From Boothiomyces macroporosus (taxonomy: Eukaryota > Chytridiomycota > Chytridiomycetes > Rhizophydiales > Terramycetaceae), in NCBI GenBank assembly GCA_027604185.1, contig JADGKB010000119.1, positions 1-38,726 on the forward strand: a stretch of 38,726 bases of DNA, written 5' to 3'. Under the pieces are notes generated by a model, which saw only the letters and a program-made list of their open reading frames with translations, was not told the origin of the DNA and searched no databases. Shown here piece after piece: positions 1-8,542 of the stretch. Numbering within the stretch: the first letter of the stretch is position 1; every line of letters starts with the position of its first letter. The translations under genes were made by a program, and so were the position numbers.

Positions 1-6
1 AAAAAA

Positions 7-88
7 TGAGCGAAGCGAGGTTCGAACTCGCGCCTCTTTCGAGACCAGGGCCTAAACCTGGCGCCTTAGACCACTCGGCCATCCGCCC
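7..88 (-). tRNA. tRNA-Leu(TAG), copy 1
   Basis: This is an 82-nt class II tRNA read on the minus strand. The acceptor stem GGGCGGA pairs with TTCGCTC (two G-U pairs), the T-loop is TTCGAAC, and there is a long variable arm. The anticodon stem CCAGG/CCTGG encloses loop TTTAGGC, so the anticodon is TAG (leucine, CTA codons). Positions 1-6 give a T6 Pol III terminator immediately downstream. It is identical base for base to the plus-strand copy at 670-751, so the two form an inverted repeat around a 581-bp spacer. Confidence 0.96.
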
Positions 89-669
89 ATGTTCCTCTTG
101 ATGAGGAAGAACAAAATGAAATAGACTTCAAAATTATTTCTCGTTTTAATCTGAAATGATTTATCTCATCTGTCTTATTTCCAGGTTATTGTAAACTAAT
201 TTTCATGCTTGTGAGGTAGATAGATCCATACCTATGTGAGCATGTTTTGCATTCCAAGGGTATTCCTCTATAATATTCGTGTTTTGAGTATTATCGCCTA
301 GGCGCTACATCTAGGAAATAAATACAACTTTTCACTTTATCACCCATTCCTCGTACCGTTTAGATTGCACTGGTATTTGGATTATACATACACCCCATTC
401 AATTCTCATCCATAGCTCAAAATTTTCTTGATTGTTAGCATACCGTATCCAAGTATTTTTATGCTGTATCTGAGTATTTTCAAGTTCTTCCCAAGAGTCA
501 CTATAGATACTTTAGAATAAAAGATTATTAATTTATTCCACACAGTTTGAAATAGAACAGAGGTACTGAATAATAAATTCAAACTTGATATTTCAAAGGG
601 AATAGTTTACCACTGGAAAAGTCAATAAAATGAATTACAATACAAAGAGAGGCAATTTTGCGAAACCGT
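89..669. other. Intergenic spacer between inverted tRNA-Leu copies
   Basis: This AT-rich stretch has no credible coding region on either strand. It contains a two-part hairpin at about 204-244: an outer CATGCT/AGCATG stem and an inner AGGTA/TACCT stem around a 10-nt loop. A small perfect hairpin lies at 92-108 (TTCCTC/GAGGAA). I recognise no snRNA or snoRNA boxes. The spacer holds the 5' flanks of both divergent tRNA genes. Confidence 0.6.
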
Positions 670-751
670 GGGCGGATGGCCGAGTGGTCTAAGGCGCCAG
701 GTTTAGGCCCTGGTCTCGAAAGAGGCGCGAGTTCGAACCTCGCTTCGCTCA
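670..751 (+). tRNA. tRNA-Leu(TAG), copy 2
   Basis: An 82-nt class II leucine tRNA, identical to the copy at 7-88 but on the opposite strand. The anticodon loop TTTAGGC gives anticodon TAG. The variable arm is TCTCGAAAGAGGC-like and the T-loop TTCGAAC is intact. The discriminator is A751, followed at once by T6 (752-757), a normal Pol III terminator. The perfect identity suggests a recent duplication by inversion or ongoing gene conversion. Confidence 0.96.
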
Positions 752-810
752 TTTTTTGTTATTCTGAATATCTTTCCTAACACACTGAAAATAGTCCTTC
801 CATTAAATCT

Positions 811-2295
811 TTATTTACGGCTAAACATATCGATTATTGTGCTAACTAGACCAACTACCCGTTCATTTTTACGCAATAATTTAGAGTAATATTCAGTAAT
901 CTTTGGATCAAGCCGTTTGTCTTTCAATAACAATTGGGTAATGTTACTTTTACCGACTTGAACTGCGTATTTTAGAGACTGATTATCAGGAACAACTCGT
1001 GTTAATAAGAGTTGGACAATATCCATGTTGCCCGATTCTATGGCATTGTTCAGGCAATCTGGATGTACTGATATTCGTTGATCTTTTAAAAGTAACGCAG
1101 CAATTTCATAGTGGCCCTGTAGACAAGCAATTCTAACAGGATAACTATCGTGGATTGTAGGGTCAACCCTTGAATCAAGTAATAGTTCTTTCACTAGTGC
1201 AACATTTCCATTATACACAGCTTTTCGAAAAGCAAAGCATCCGTCTGCAGTTGGATCAACTCTATGATCTTTGAGCAACACACAAACAACCTGAATATGG
1301 CCATTTTTTGCTGCAGATTTGAAAGAATTGTTATCATTTGCTGATGGATCCACTCTATTGTCTTGTAAGAGTGCTGTTACTACATCTACATGTCCATTTG
1401 AGGACGCTATTTGTATTGCTTTACAATCATCTAGAGCTGGATTAACTCGAGAATCCTTCAGCAGCAATTCCACAATTTCAAAATTACCCAGCATTGCAGC
1501 AAATAACAAAGATTGATTGGAATTGATGGTTGGATCTATTCGGGAATCTTCTAAAAGAATTTTTACAATGCTTTTCCTTCTAGCTCTTACAGAATTAAAG
1601 AAAGCTTCCTGGTTTGCAGATGATGGGTCAACTCGTGGATCATTCAACAGCTTTTTAACTAACTTTGCACTGCCACTATCTACTATTGTTCTAAATACGT
1701 AATTATTTTGGATTGATGGGTCCACACTTGGATGATCTACGAGGATTTCAACACATTCCATTCTCTTTGATTGAGCGGACAGAAAGAGTGGATAATTGCC
1801 ACTAAAACTTGGATCTATATGTCTAATAATTTTTTCTAGCAGTTTCGGTTGATTTTGATTTATATATTTGATTACAGCATTTTGAAATAGCGAGATAATT
1901 GCTTGAGATTCGCTAAAAGTGGGTGCGTTAGTTTGATGATCACTGTGTGAATCCAGCAAGAGCAAAACAATGTCAGATTCAAATGGAGAACACAGAACCA
2001 CTGATTTTAATCCTTCCCAATGGATATTTTTAAAAATCCGGAGACTGTTTCGAAACTGTGCAAAACAGTGATTATTAATGAAATAGTCCAACATATCAGG
2101 TGTAATATAGTCCTTTGAAACCACAATGTGTTGTGAAATATCATATCCTGGTATCCTTGAACAATGGAAAGAACCAAAGGTTGAATAAAGAATTTTCGGC
2201 AGGTTCAGTTTAATTGAGAAACGTAAATGGCTGTATTCTTGGAGAGTCAAGTATTGCGAAATAATTAATACTTCCAGAGATATCGATTGGAGCAT
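811..2295 (-). CDS. Ankyrin-repeat protein (494 aa)
   Basis: A single-exon gene starting at ATG 2295-2293 and ending in TAA. Residues about 165-480 form roughly nine ankyrin repeats of about 33 aa. Each has the pattern LL-x-D-x-R-V/I-D-P followed by N/D, A-x-x-x-G-H/N-x-x-V/I-V and LL. This 'RVDPS' ankyrin subtype is common in large protist and chytrid paralog families. The first 40 residues are hydrophobic and leucine-rich (SLEVLIISQYLTLQEY) and may be a degenerate F-box-like helix, which is inference only. No signal peptide or membrane segment is evident. The repeats imply a protein-binding scaffold; the target cannot be told from sequence. The gene stands alone between two leucine tRNA genes. 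Confidence 0.85.
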   Translation of the reverse strand: MLQSISLEVLIISQYLTLQEYSHLRFSIKLNLPKILYSTFGSFHCSRIPGYDISQHIVVSKDYITPDMLDYFINNHCFAQFRNSLRIFKNIHWEGLKSVVLCSPFESDIVLLLLDSHSDHQTNAPTFSESQAIISLFQNAVIKYINQNQPKLLEKIIRHIDPSFSGNYPLFLSAQSKRMECVEILVDHPSVDPSIQNNYVFRTIVDSGSAKLVKKLLNDPRVDPSSANQEAFFNSVRARRKSIVKILLEDSRIDPTINSNQSLLFAAMLGNFEIVELLLKDSRVNPALDDCKAIQIASSNGHVDVVTALLQDNRVDPSANDNNSFKSAAKNGHIQVVCVLLKDHRVDPTADGCFAFRKAVYNGNVALVKELLLDSRVDPTIHDSYPVRIACLQGHYEIAALLLKDQRISVHPDCLNNAIESGNMDIVQLLLTRVVPDNQSLKYAVQVGKSNITQLLLKDKRLDPKITEYYSKLLRKNERVVGLVSTIIDMFSRK

Positions 2296-2470
2296 TTAAT
2301 TTTTGAAAAACTGCGGGTCATTCATCCCTTCACATTGGTGGCTGGTCACTTACTGCCACGAATCGGACTCTGATCAACTTGATGTTTAATTGATACAGGG
2401 CTTAAATAAAGTTAATCGCACTGACCATGAGCTCATTAAGACAGACATGGCAAGTATAGAAAAAAAAGTA

Positions 2471-2554
2471 TGGCTAGAGTGGGTTTCGAACCCACGCTCG
2501 CTTTCACGAATTGGAACTTAAGTCCAACGCCTTAGACCACTCGGCCATCTAGCC
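2471..2554 (-). tRNA. tRNA-Leu(TAA), copy 1
   Basis: An 84-nt class II tRNA on the minus strand. Acceptor GGCTAGA pairs with TCTAGCC, the anticodon stem is TTGGA/TCCAA with loop CTTAAGT, so the anticodon is TAA (leucine, TTA codons). The T-loop TTCGAAA is present and T7 follows downstream (2461-2467 on the plus strand). The partial tRNA at the right edge (38674-38726) is identical over its 53 visible bases. Confidence 0.95.
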
Positions 2555-2633
2555 ATGTCGAAAAATTGGCTTTTGCATATTTACCCAATGCTCTCAAATT
2601 CAACAAAAGTGACAAATTTTCTTTTCCGTTTTC

Positions 2634-5331
2634 ATGGCAAGAGATCAATTATATTTGTTGGCAAGCAATGCAGACAAGCTAAACTTGAACAACCCCAACT
2701 TGAAAAAATTACTGGAAGAACGACTAAAGATACAAGGAGATATTGATCAATTAATGGGAAAATATGTTTTGGAATGCATTAGAACCATTCACCAGTTGCA
2801 CCTAGAGAATGCAGAATTGGGGATGAAGGATAGCAAAGCCGTTAGTACTTTGATTGCAATCATCATTTGCTGTGGAATCGTACCATCGCTGGAACCAGAA
2901 TTGAAAAATCTGCTCTTGAAAAGATACAAGTACCCATCCTCTGTAAAAACAAACATATCCCATACTAGTTTGGCTTACATAATCAGCTGGATAAGGAATA
3001 GAAGAAATCCAACTTTTGTGGGGGAAATTATTTTACAAAAACACTACAGCGAAGTACTATTAATTCTGATTCACAATGACAATACAGTAGAGCTGAAGCT
3101 TAATCAAATGCAAATCTCCAACATTGAAAAGGACATTGTACCAAAAGAGATACAAACGGAATTGCAAAAGTACTTTGAATTCAATGGCGATTTGATAAAC
3201 ATGGAAATATATGCCAAAAAGCTTCCAACGTTAGGGATCTTGAATTCACTGATTAAAATGATGATGAATTCATCCCAATTTCCGGATTACATAAAAGCTA
3301 CCACTACAAAGTATCTCTATCAAACATTACAAAGACCAGATGGCTGTGCCAGCTTGTTCCACAGTCTTATAAAACAAGACCCAGATGGTAATATTTATTA
3401 ACGCAGACCATATTACATTCCTTCATTTTGAAAAGATTTCCAATATAATCCAGTCACCGAGGTATGTAGATTTACCAACATATTACAATATAATCTGCAA
3501 ACAGCTTTTAGAAATCCTGAATAGTTCAACCGAAAACAAAACAAATGGGGCTTTGGACAGCGTAATAATATCCATCAAATGTGCGGCATTTGTGATTGTG
3601 AATTTTGTAAACAAGAGACCAAAAATGGCCAAAGCGTTGTTGATATCACCTATTCTCCAACCGATACTCAACTACATTAAACCAGTGTATGATTCTACTC
3701 TAGATACGGAATTGGATTTGGATGGAAATAGAATAGTTACAACAAGCAAAGATTTACAACAGTGTCTGAAAAATTTGGAAAATTTACTGGTTGGGAATGA
3801 ACCTAGCTACGCTTTAGTCGAATGTTTTTTACCCAGTACGTCCCATCTAACTCTAGCTGTTCATCCCCTATTTGCAATATACCAATATAGCAATAGCAGT
3901 TTACAAACAAAGGTATTCCAACTGCTATCAATTATTATCAAGCTGTTGGATACACCCAAAGCTGTCGCTGTATTAATTGAGATTACAAAGAACAGCGTAG
4001 AAAAGGAATCTTTGGGAATATCAAACTCATCTGAAGGAGGAATTCAGTTTATAGAAACAAATCAGAAATAGTATATTCTATTTAATTTAGTACTTTTGAT
4101 CCAGTAATTTTGGCAAGGTTCATGTCTCAGTTGGAAAAACCAGAACTTGTTGGAGACTTTTTTGTTCAAGTACTCGAGACTAGACTGGTTCTGGTCAATA
4201 ATGATATCAGAGATACTGAAGAGTAATTCATTTTAATATCAGGCTGGCTATCTATTATTCTGGAGTCATTGTTGCATTTCTGGATACCTTTGAAGATACT
4301 CTTTTAAAGAACACAAAGCAAATACTCAAATTTGTCAAAGCGACATTGCTAGACTCTGATGATGATGAAAAGCATATGGGCTTGACGTTGCTATCTCAAA
4401 TATTCAACAACAAAGGTTTGAAATGTTTAACGTAGATGAACCTGTGGAAGACTTGGAATCTTTAAATGAAATTAAAATCATACTCTCAACATTATGTGAT
4501 GGAAACGATCAAGTAGCTTTGTTGGCACGTTCTGTTCAATTACAATTGATGTCGAGGGCTAAATCAAATACACAGGAGAGCAAGTCAGAAGAAATATTCA
4601 GAGAAGCGTTAAAGGAACTGGGCGACGAACTTTTGCCAATTAGAGCCCATGGAATGAACCAAATACGGTATTTGGTTTTACAAAAAGATCCAATCTCTAT
4701 TCAGCACCTTGATTCTATAATCAACATCTTTATCGATTTTCTACAGGATACTGACAGCTTTATCTATTTGAATGCAATTAAAGGATGCTCTGCTTTGGCT
4801 GATGTATACCCAGAGAAAACTTTAAACAAGCTGACTACAATATACAAGGACATCCAGTACACGGATGAAGTCCGTTCAAGAATGGGCGAATCTATATTGC
4901 AAATTATTCAAAGGTCGGGGGAGCTATATCCAAAATATGGTAAATGAAAGCTAAATTAAGCTGATATAATCTCACCCAGTATAATGGTAGTACTGCGACA
5001 TGAAAGCGCGCTGTTGAAATCCTCGGCAATTATATTATGTTCCCACATAGCAAAACAATCTCCCAGATCCCTCCTTTTATTCATTAATCAACTTTATGAT
5101 TACGCAATCGGGACTATTCAGTTTGAAAAAGACTTGGATATAAAGAAGAGCATACTTGTCCTAGCAACTAATCTAATTCGTAACTTGAAGAACGACCTTG
5201 TACAGCATGTCGGACTTGACCAGTTGCATAAACTTAAAACTCTCCTTGAGATTTTGGTGTTAAATGAAAAAGACTTTGTTGTCAAGGGTCACGCAGAAAT
5301 GTGCCTCGATGATTTGAATAATTTGATATAA
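2634..5331 (+). CDS. TANGO6: TANGO6/Rtp1-like HEAT-repeat protein
   Basis: Family role: yeast Rtp1 helps assemble and import RNA polymerase II, and animal TANGO6 was found as a transport/Golgi factor. The spliced model has six exons and 865 aa. Introns are 3388-3406, 4071-4090, 4223-4242, 4416-4435 and 4940-4960 (19, 20, 20, 20, 21 nt); removing them gives one open frame. The C-terminal half carries the diagnostic Rtp1 C-terminal signature: LLPIRAHGMNQIRYLV, then DTDSFIYLNAIKGCSALAD, then a last helical repeat with ALLKSSAI and GHAEMCLDDL. The rest is alpha-helical HEAT-like sequence. No membrane segment is evident. The ATG lies 80 bp beyond a tRNA gene. Family call is firm; the exact function in this lineage is inferred. 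Confidence 0.85.
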
Positions 5332-5415
5332 TAAAGCATTGCATTAAGATGGATAAATTGATGGATACAGCTACGGATATCCGCCAGATACCCGTTTAAT
5401 ATCCGAATGCCTCAG

Positions 5416-5486
5416 CGGAAAAATGTCCTTTCGGAAAACAATGGAATTAAATGTCGGAAAAAATATTTTCCGCGGCTGGTATAAAA
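5416..5486 (+). promoter_or_regulatory. Promoter of first GST gene: TATA box and CGGAAAA cluster
   Basis: A TATAAAA box at 5480-5486 lies 32 bp before the ATG at 5518. Upstream are four copies of CGGAAAA: forward at 5416, 5432 and 5455, and reverse (TTTTCCG) at 5466-5472. The last two make an almost perfect 18-bp palindrome. Clustered identical motifs next to a TATA box suggest binding sites for an inducible transcription factor. The factor is unknown. The downstream paralog shows no such cluster. Confidence 0.5.
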
Positions 5487-5517
5487 GTAGGTTATTTGGC
5501 AATTACAACATATTCAA

Positions 5518-6153
5518 ATGGCATCTCAACTCTACTTCACTCCTACTTCTTGCGGCGCTGCATCTTACATTTCTGCCAAGAAAGGCGGGCTTATCGGAAC
5601 CAAAGTTATTCCTAACCTCGTCGATATCAGAGAACACAAAGTGAAATCTGGTGCTTTGAAAGACACTGATTACTACAAAGTAAACCCAAAGGGTAACGTT
5701 CCTACCTTGATCTTGGAAGATGGCACTATTTTGAATGAAAATGCTGGTGTATTGCAAAAGATTGCTGATCTTGCACCAGCTGGAGCTCTCGCGCCAGCAA
5801 ATGGAACCAACGCAAGATACTTGTTGCAATCCAAGTTGTCCTACATTTCATCTGAAGTACACTCCTCATATGGTCCACTATTCAACCCAGCTACTCCAGA
5901 AGAAGTCAAAAAATGGACCTCAGCCAAGATTGCAGCCAAGCTCGATTATTTGAACAGAGTTGATTTGGCCGGAAAGAAATACATTGTCGGAGACTCGTTC
6001 ACTGTTGCCGACGCCTACTTGTACATTGTTCTTTCATGGTCGCCTTTCGTTCAAGTTGATTTGTCAAAGTATCCTGAAGTTGAAAGATATTTCAAGGGTA
6101 TTGCTGAATTGGACTTTGTAAAGGAAGCCCACGCCGAAATGAACAAGTTTTAA
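5518..6153 (+). CDS. Glutathione S-transferase, beta-class-like (paralog 1)
   Basis: A single-exon 211-aa cytosolic GST expected to conjugate or reduce electrophiles with glutathione. The N-terminal thioredoxin-like half has Tyr6 and the beta-class Cys12 in PTSCGAASY, the cis-proline region NPKGNVPTL and the glutathione-binding pair E-N (LNENAG). The helical C-terminal half has SYISSEVHSSYGPLFNP, with the His typical of bacterial beta-class enzymes, and the N-capping motif GDSFTVADAYLYIVLSW. Overall likeness to proteobacterial GSTs is strong; such genes are widespread in fungi, so transfer is possible but old. It is followed in tandem by a close paralog of equal length. It has a recognisable TATA promoter, unlike its neighbours. 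Confidence 0.9.
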   Translation: MASQLYFTPTSCGAASYISAKKGGLIGTKVIPNLVDIREHKVKSGALKDTDYYKVNPKGNVPTLILEDGTILNENAGVLQKIADLAPAGALAPANGTNARYLLQSKLSYISSEVHSSYGPLFNPATPEEVKKWTSAKIAAKLDYLNRVDLAGKKYIVGDSFTVADAYLYIVLSWSPFVQVDLSKYPEVERYFKGIAELDFVKEAHAEMNKF

Positions 6154-6298
6154 CTTATAATAAACTATTACGGTAAATTTCAATACTATAATCAACTGAT
6201 TGTGAGTTTGAATTAGTGGCAGTGATTATTCGCGGATACCACCTGATTTAGATCACCAGTTGATCACATATCAATGGAGAGAGGAAGCTTATTTTTTC

Positions 6299-6934
6299 AT
6301 GCCAAGTTACTTGTACTTTAGTCCTACCTCATGCGGAGCTGCCTCATACATGTCTGCCAGAAAAGCTGGGCTTATTGGAAAAGAAGTGATTCCAATCCTA
6401 GTTGACCTATCAACACACACAATTCAATCAGGGCCGCAAAAGAATACTAGCTACTACAAAGTCAATCCCAAAGGAAACATTCCAGCTTTAGTGCTGGAAG
6501 ATGGCACTTTGTTGAATGAAAATGCCGCAGTGCTGCAACGAATTGCTGATTATGCAGATTGCTTGGCGCCATTGAATGGAACCAATGCTCGCTACTTGCT
6601 TCAGTCAAAACTCTCTTACATTTCTTCGGAAATCCACTCTGTTTTCGGTCCCTTGTATCATCCAGAAGATGACTGCCAAGTAAAACTTTGGGCCAAGAAT
6701 CAGCTTGGAAAGAAATTCTACTATTTGGACAGGCACGAACTTGTCGGTAAAGACTACTTGGTCGGCGATTCGTTTACCGTTGCGGATGCTTATTTGTATA
6801 TTGTACTTTCATGGACACAAGAAGTTGATCTCGATATCAGCCAATTCCCAAATGTCGCTCGCTTCTACAAAAATATTGGAGAATTGGAATTCGTAAAACA
6901 AGCCCGGGAAGAAATGGACGAATTCGAATCTTGA
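6299..6934 (+). CDS. Glutathione S-transferase, beta-class-like (paralog 2)
   Basis: A tandem paralog of the preceding gene, 145 bp downstream on the same strand. I chose ATG 6299 over the in-frame upstream ATG at 6260 because it gives 211 aa, exactly the length of paralog 1, and aligns the first residues (PSYLYFSPTSCGAASY). The Tyr, catalytic-type Cys, NPKGNIPAL, LNENAA, SSEIHSVFGPLYHP and GDSFTVADAYLYIVLSW motifs are all kept. Differences cluster in the variable C-terminal helices that form the electrophile site, so substrate preference may have shifted. No TATA box or CGGAAAA cluster is visible upstream, so its control may differ from paralog 1. Confidence 0.88.
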   Translation: MPSYLYFSPTSCGAASYMSARKAGLIGKEVIPILVDLSTHTIQSGPQKNTSYYKVNPKGNIPALVLEDGTLLNENAAVLQRIADYADCLAPLNGTNARYLLQSKLSYISSEIHSVFGPLYHPEDDCQVKLWAKNQLGKKFYYLDRHELVGKDYLVGDSFTVADAYLYIVLSWTQEVDLDISQFPNVARFYKNIGELEFVKQAREEMDEFES

Positions 6935-6996
6935 TTTTTTGAATATATTTTGGTTTGTATTGATAATTTTCAATCTCTTTTTTTTCAAAATCAGAA

Positions 6997-7934
6997 ATGC
7001 AGAGAATATTCAGAAATTCGTTTGCGACGATATCGAGACAGATTCCAAAGTTAATTACTCCAGTATCAGACGGAAGCGGACCTACTCCTGTACCAGTGTA
7101 CCAGCAAGGAGCGAGAAGAACCGGATTAATTGCGTTGAAAAAAGGAATGACTACCCTGTGGGATGAATTTGGACAAATGGTTCCAGTAACTGTTTTAAAA
7201 GTAAAGGAATGCAACGTATTGGGAACTAGATATCACTCTGGATGCGGGTCGTATATGTTGCAAGTTGGTGCAGTCAACCACCCAAAATTGCACAGAGTAA
7301 AGAGACCACAGCTATTCCATTATAGAAAATTTAAAGTGCAGGCAAAAAGAAAACTAAAGGAATATAAAATATCTCCAGACGCCTCGATTCCTTCTGGTAT
7401 TAGGTTTTTAATGAAAGGTTTCCAACTGAGAGCAACACATTTTGTTCCTGGTCAATTTGTGGATGTTCAGGCAAAGACTGTCGGTAAAGGGTTTCAAGGT
7501 GTAATGAAAAGATGGGGATTTAAGGGAGGAAGAGCTTCTCATGGTAATTCTTTGAAACATCGTGCTGCAGGGTCTATTGGTCAATGTCAAGTAATTGTAT
7601 TTAATTGCAGGATCCTGGTAAAGTATGGAAAGGCAAAAAGATGGCTGGAAGAATGGGCGGTGTTTATAGAACTGTGCAATCCTTAAAAGTAGTTAAAATT
7701 GACTCTGCTCATGATCTTATTTATGTCAAAGGTGCGGTTCCAGGAGTAGATAACGCCTATGTGTCTGTTTCTGATGCCATTAGAAAAAGCTGGCACGGAA
7801 AGTGTTTTCCAGCAGGTGCTCAAGTTCCATTCCCAACCTACTTTGGAAGTAGCGAAGTTGAACGGGAACTATGTGCTCCTATCGATGAAAAAGCCTTTGA
7901 TCCTTTCGCAAGAACCCGCAGAGAAAAACCTTAA
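6997..7934 (+). CDS. MRPL3: Mitochondrial large-subunit ribosomal protein uL3m
   Basis: A structural protein of the mitochondrial large ribosomal subunit near the peptidyl-transferase region. The spliced product is 305 aa with one 20-nt intron (7591-7610). Splicing joins GSIGQCQ to DPGKVWKGKKMAGRMG, reconstituting the most conserved loop of the L3 family; this fixes the intron boundaries with high certainty. Other landmarks are GLIALKKGMTTLWDEFGQ and GKGFQGVMKRWGFKGG. The first 20 residues (MQRIFRNSFATISRQI) are basic and free of acids, a plausible mitochondrial presequence. It lies 62 bp after the second GST. Confidence 0.95.
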
Positions 7935-8220
7935 CTTACTGAAATAAATATGACATGAATTGAATATGGAAAGTTGAACTATGCGTATCTCCCAGGGATG
8001 GAGATACTAGGTTTTATACACTTAGGTTATTTGAGGTTTTAACAAAAAACCTAATTGACTAGATTTTTGGTTTCTAGGTTTTTTTCAACTTCCTGCCTAC
8101 ATTGAAACTAAGAGTACACTGGGGTTAGGTTTGTTTGACCCCCAAAGTTAAATTAACTTAGGTTTTAATGAAATTTGTAAGCTGTGCCCCATCATCTAAT
8201 TATCATCCAATACAGCTTAA
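7935..8220. promoter_or_regulatory. Intergenic region with seven TTAGGTTT-like motifs
   Basis: No gene is visible here. Between 8008 and 8166 there are about seven copies of a (T)TAGGTTT-like octamer. They lie near 8008, 8022, 8033 (variant GAGGTTTT), 8075, 8125 and 8158, with one reverse copy AAACCTAA at 8047-8054. Spacing is irregular (about 11-43 bp), so this is not a tandem array. The motif resembles a telo-box lacking one C (AAACCCTAA), a site for Myb-type factors in some eukaryotes. It lies between the 3' end of MRPL3 and the small gene at 8221. Confidence 0.4.
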
Positions 8221-8527
8221 ATGTCTTTATCACCAACGACATTAACATTGGTAGATTACCCATTATTATTAACCCATTTAAATTCGTTAAAGATTGAAGC
8301 CAATGATTTTGGGTTTTACAATAACATATTTCTTTACATTTTAAATTTGTTCAACTTTGAAACCCCTCAGTATATCATGCCGAAAATCTTTTTTTTTTCT
8401 TTCAAAAAATTTTCAATCTTGTAGTCCCAGCGACACCGTTTTATAAACAAGAAAGGCAAGTGATGATACAAATAATCAATAACTTTCGTTCTTCCTATGA
8501 CAGCTCTGTCTTTGAGGAGAATTTTTG
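8221..8527 (+). pseudogene. Small unknown gene, apparent frameshift at a T10 run
   Basis: From ATG 8221 a helical, leucine-rich open frame runs until TAG at 8422-8424. A second open segment in another frame continues through the same T10 homopolymer (8389-8398) to TGA at 8525-8527. It reads as convincing protein (PATPFYKQERQVMIQII, then FRSSYDSSVFEENF). No combination of GT..AG introns I tried joins the two frames. A one-base length error in the T10 run would give one continuous protein of about 102 aa. I do not recognise the family. Either the assembly lost a T or the gene is decaying. Confidence 0.4.
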
Positions 8528-8542
8528 ATCTGATGCCATTTA

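Noticed and set aside
6260..6298. Upstream ATG for the second GST
   Set aside because: It adds 13 residues absent from paralog 1 and from the GST family.
8371..8424. A 54- or 55-nt intron in the small gene at 8221
   Set aside because: Its boundaries (GT at 8370, AG at 8424) put the downstream exon in the wrong frame, and no other intron here is longer than 24 nt.
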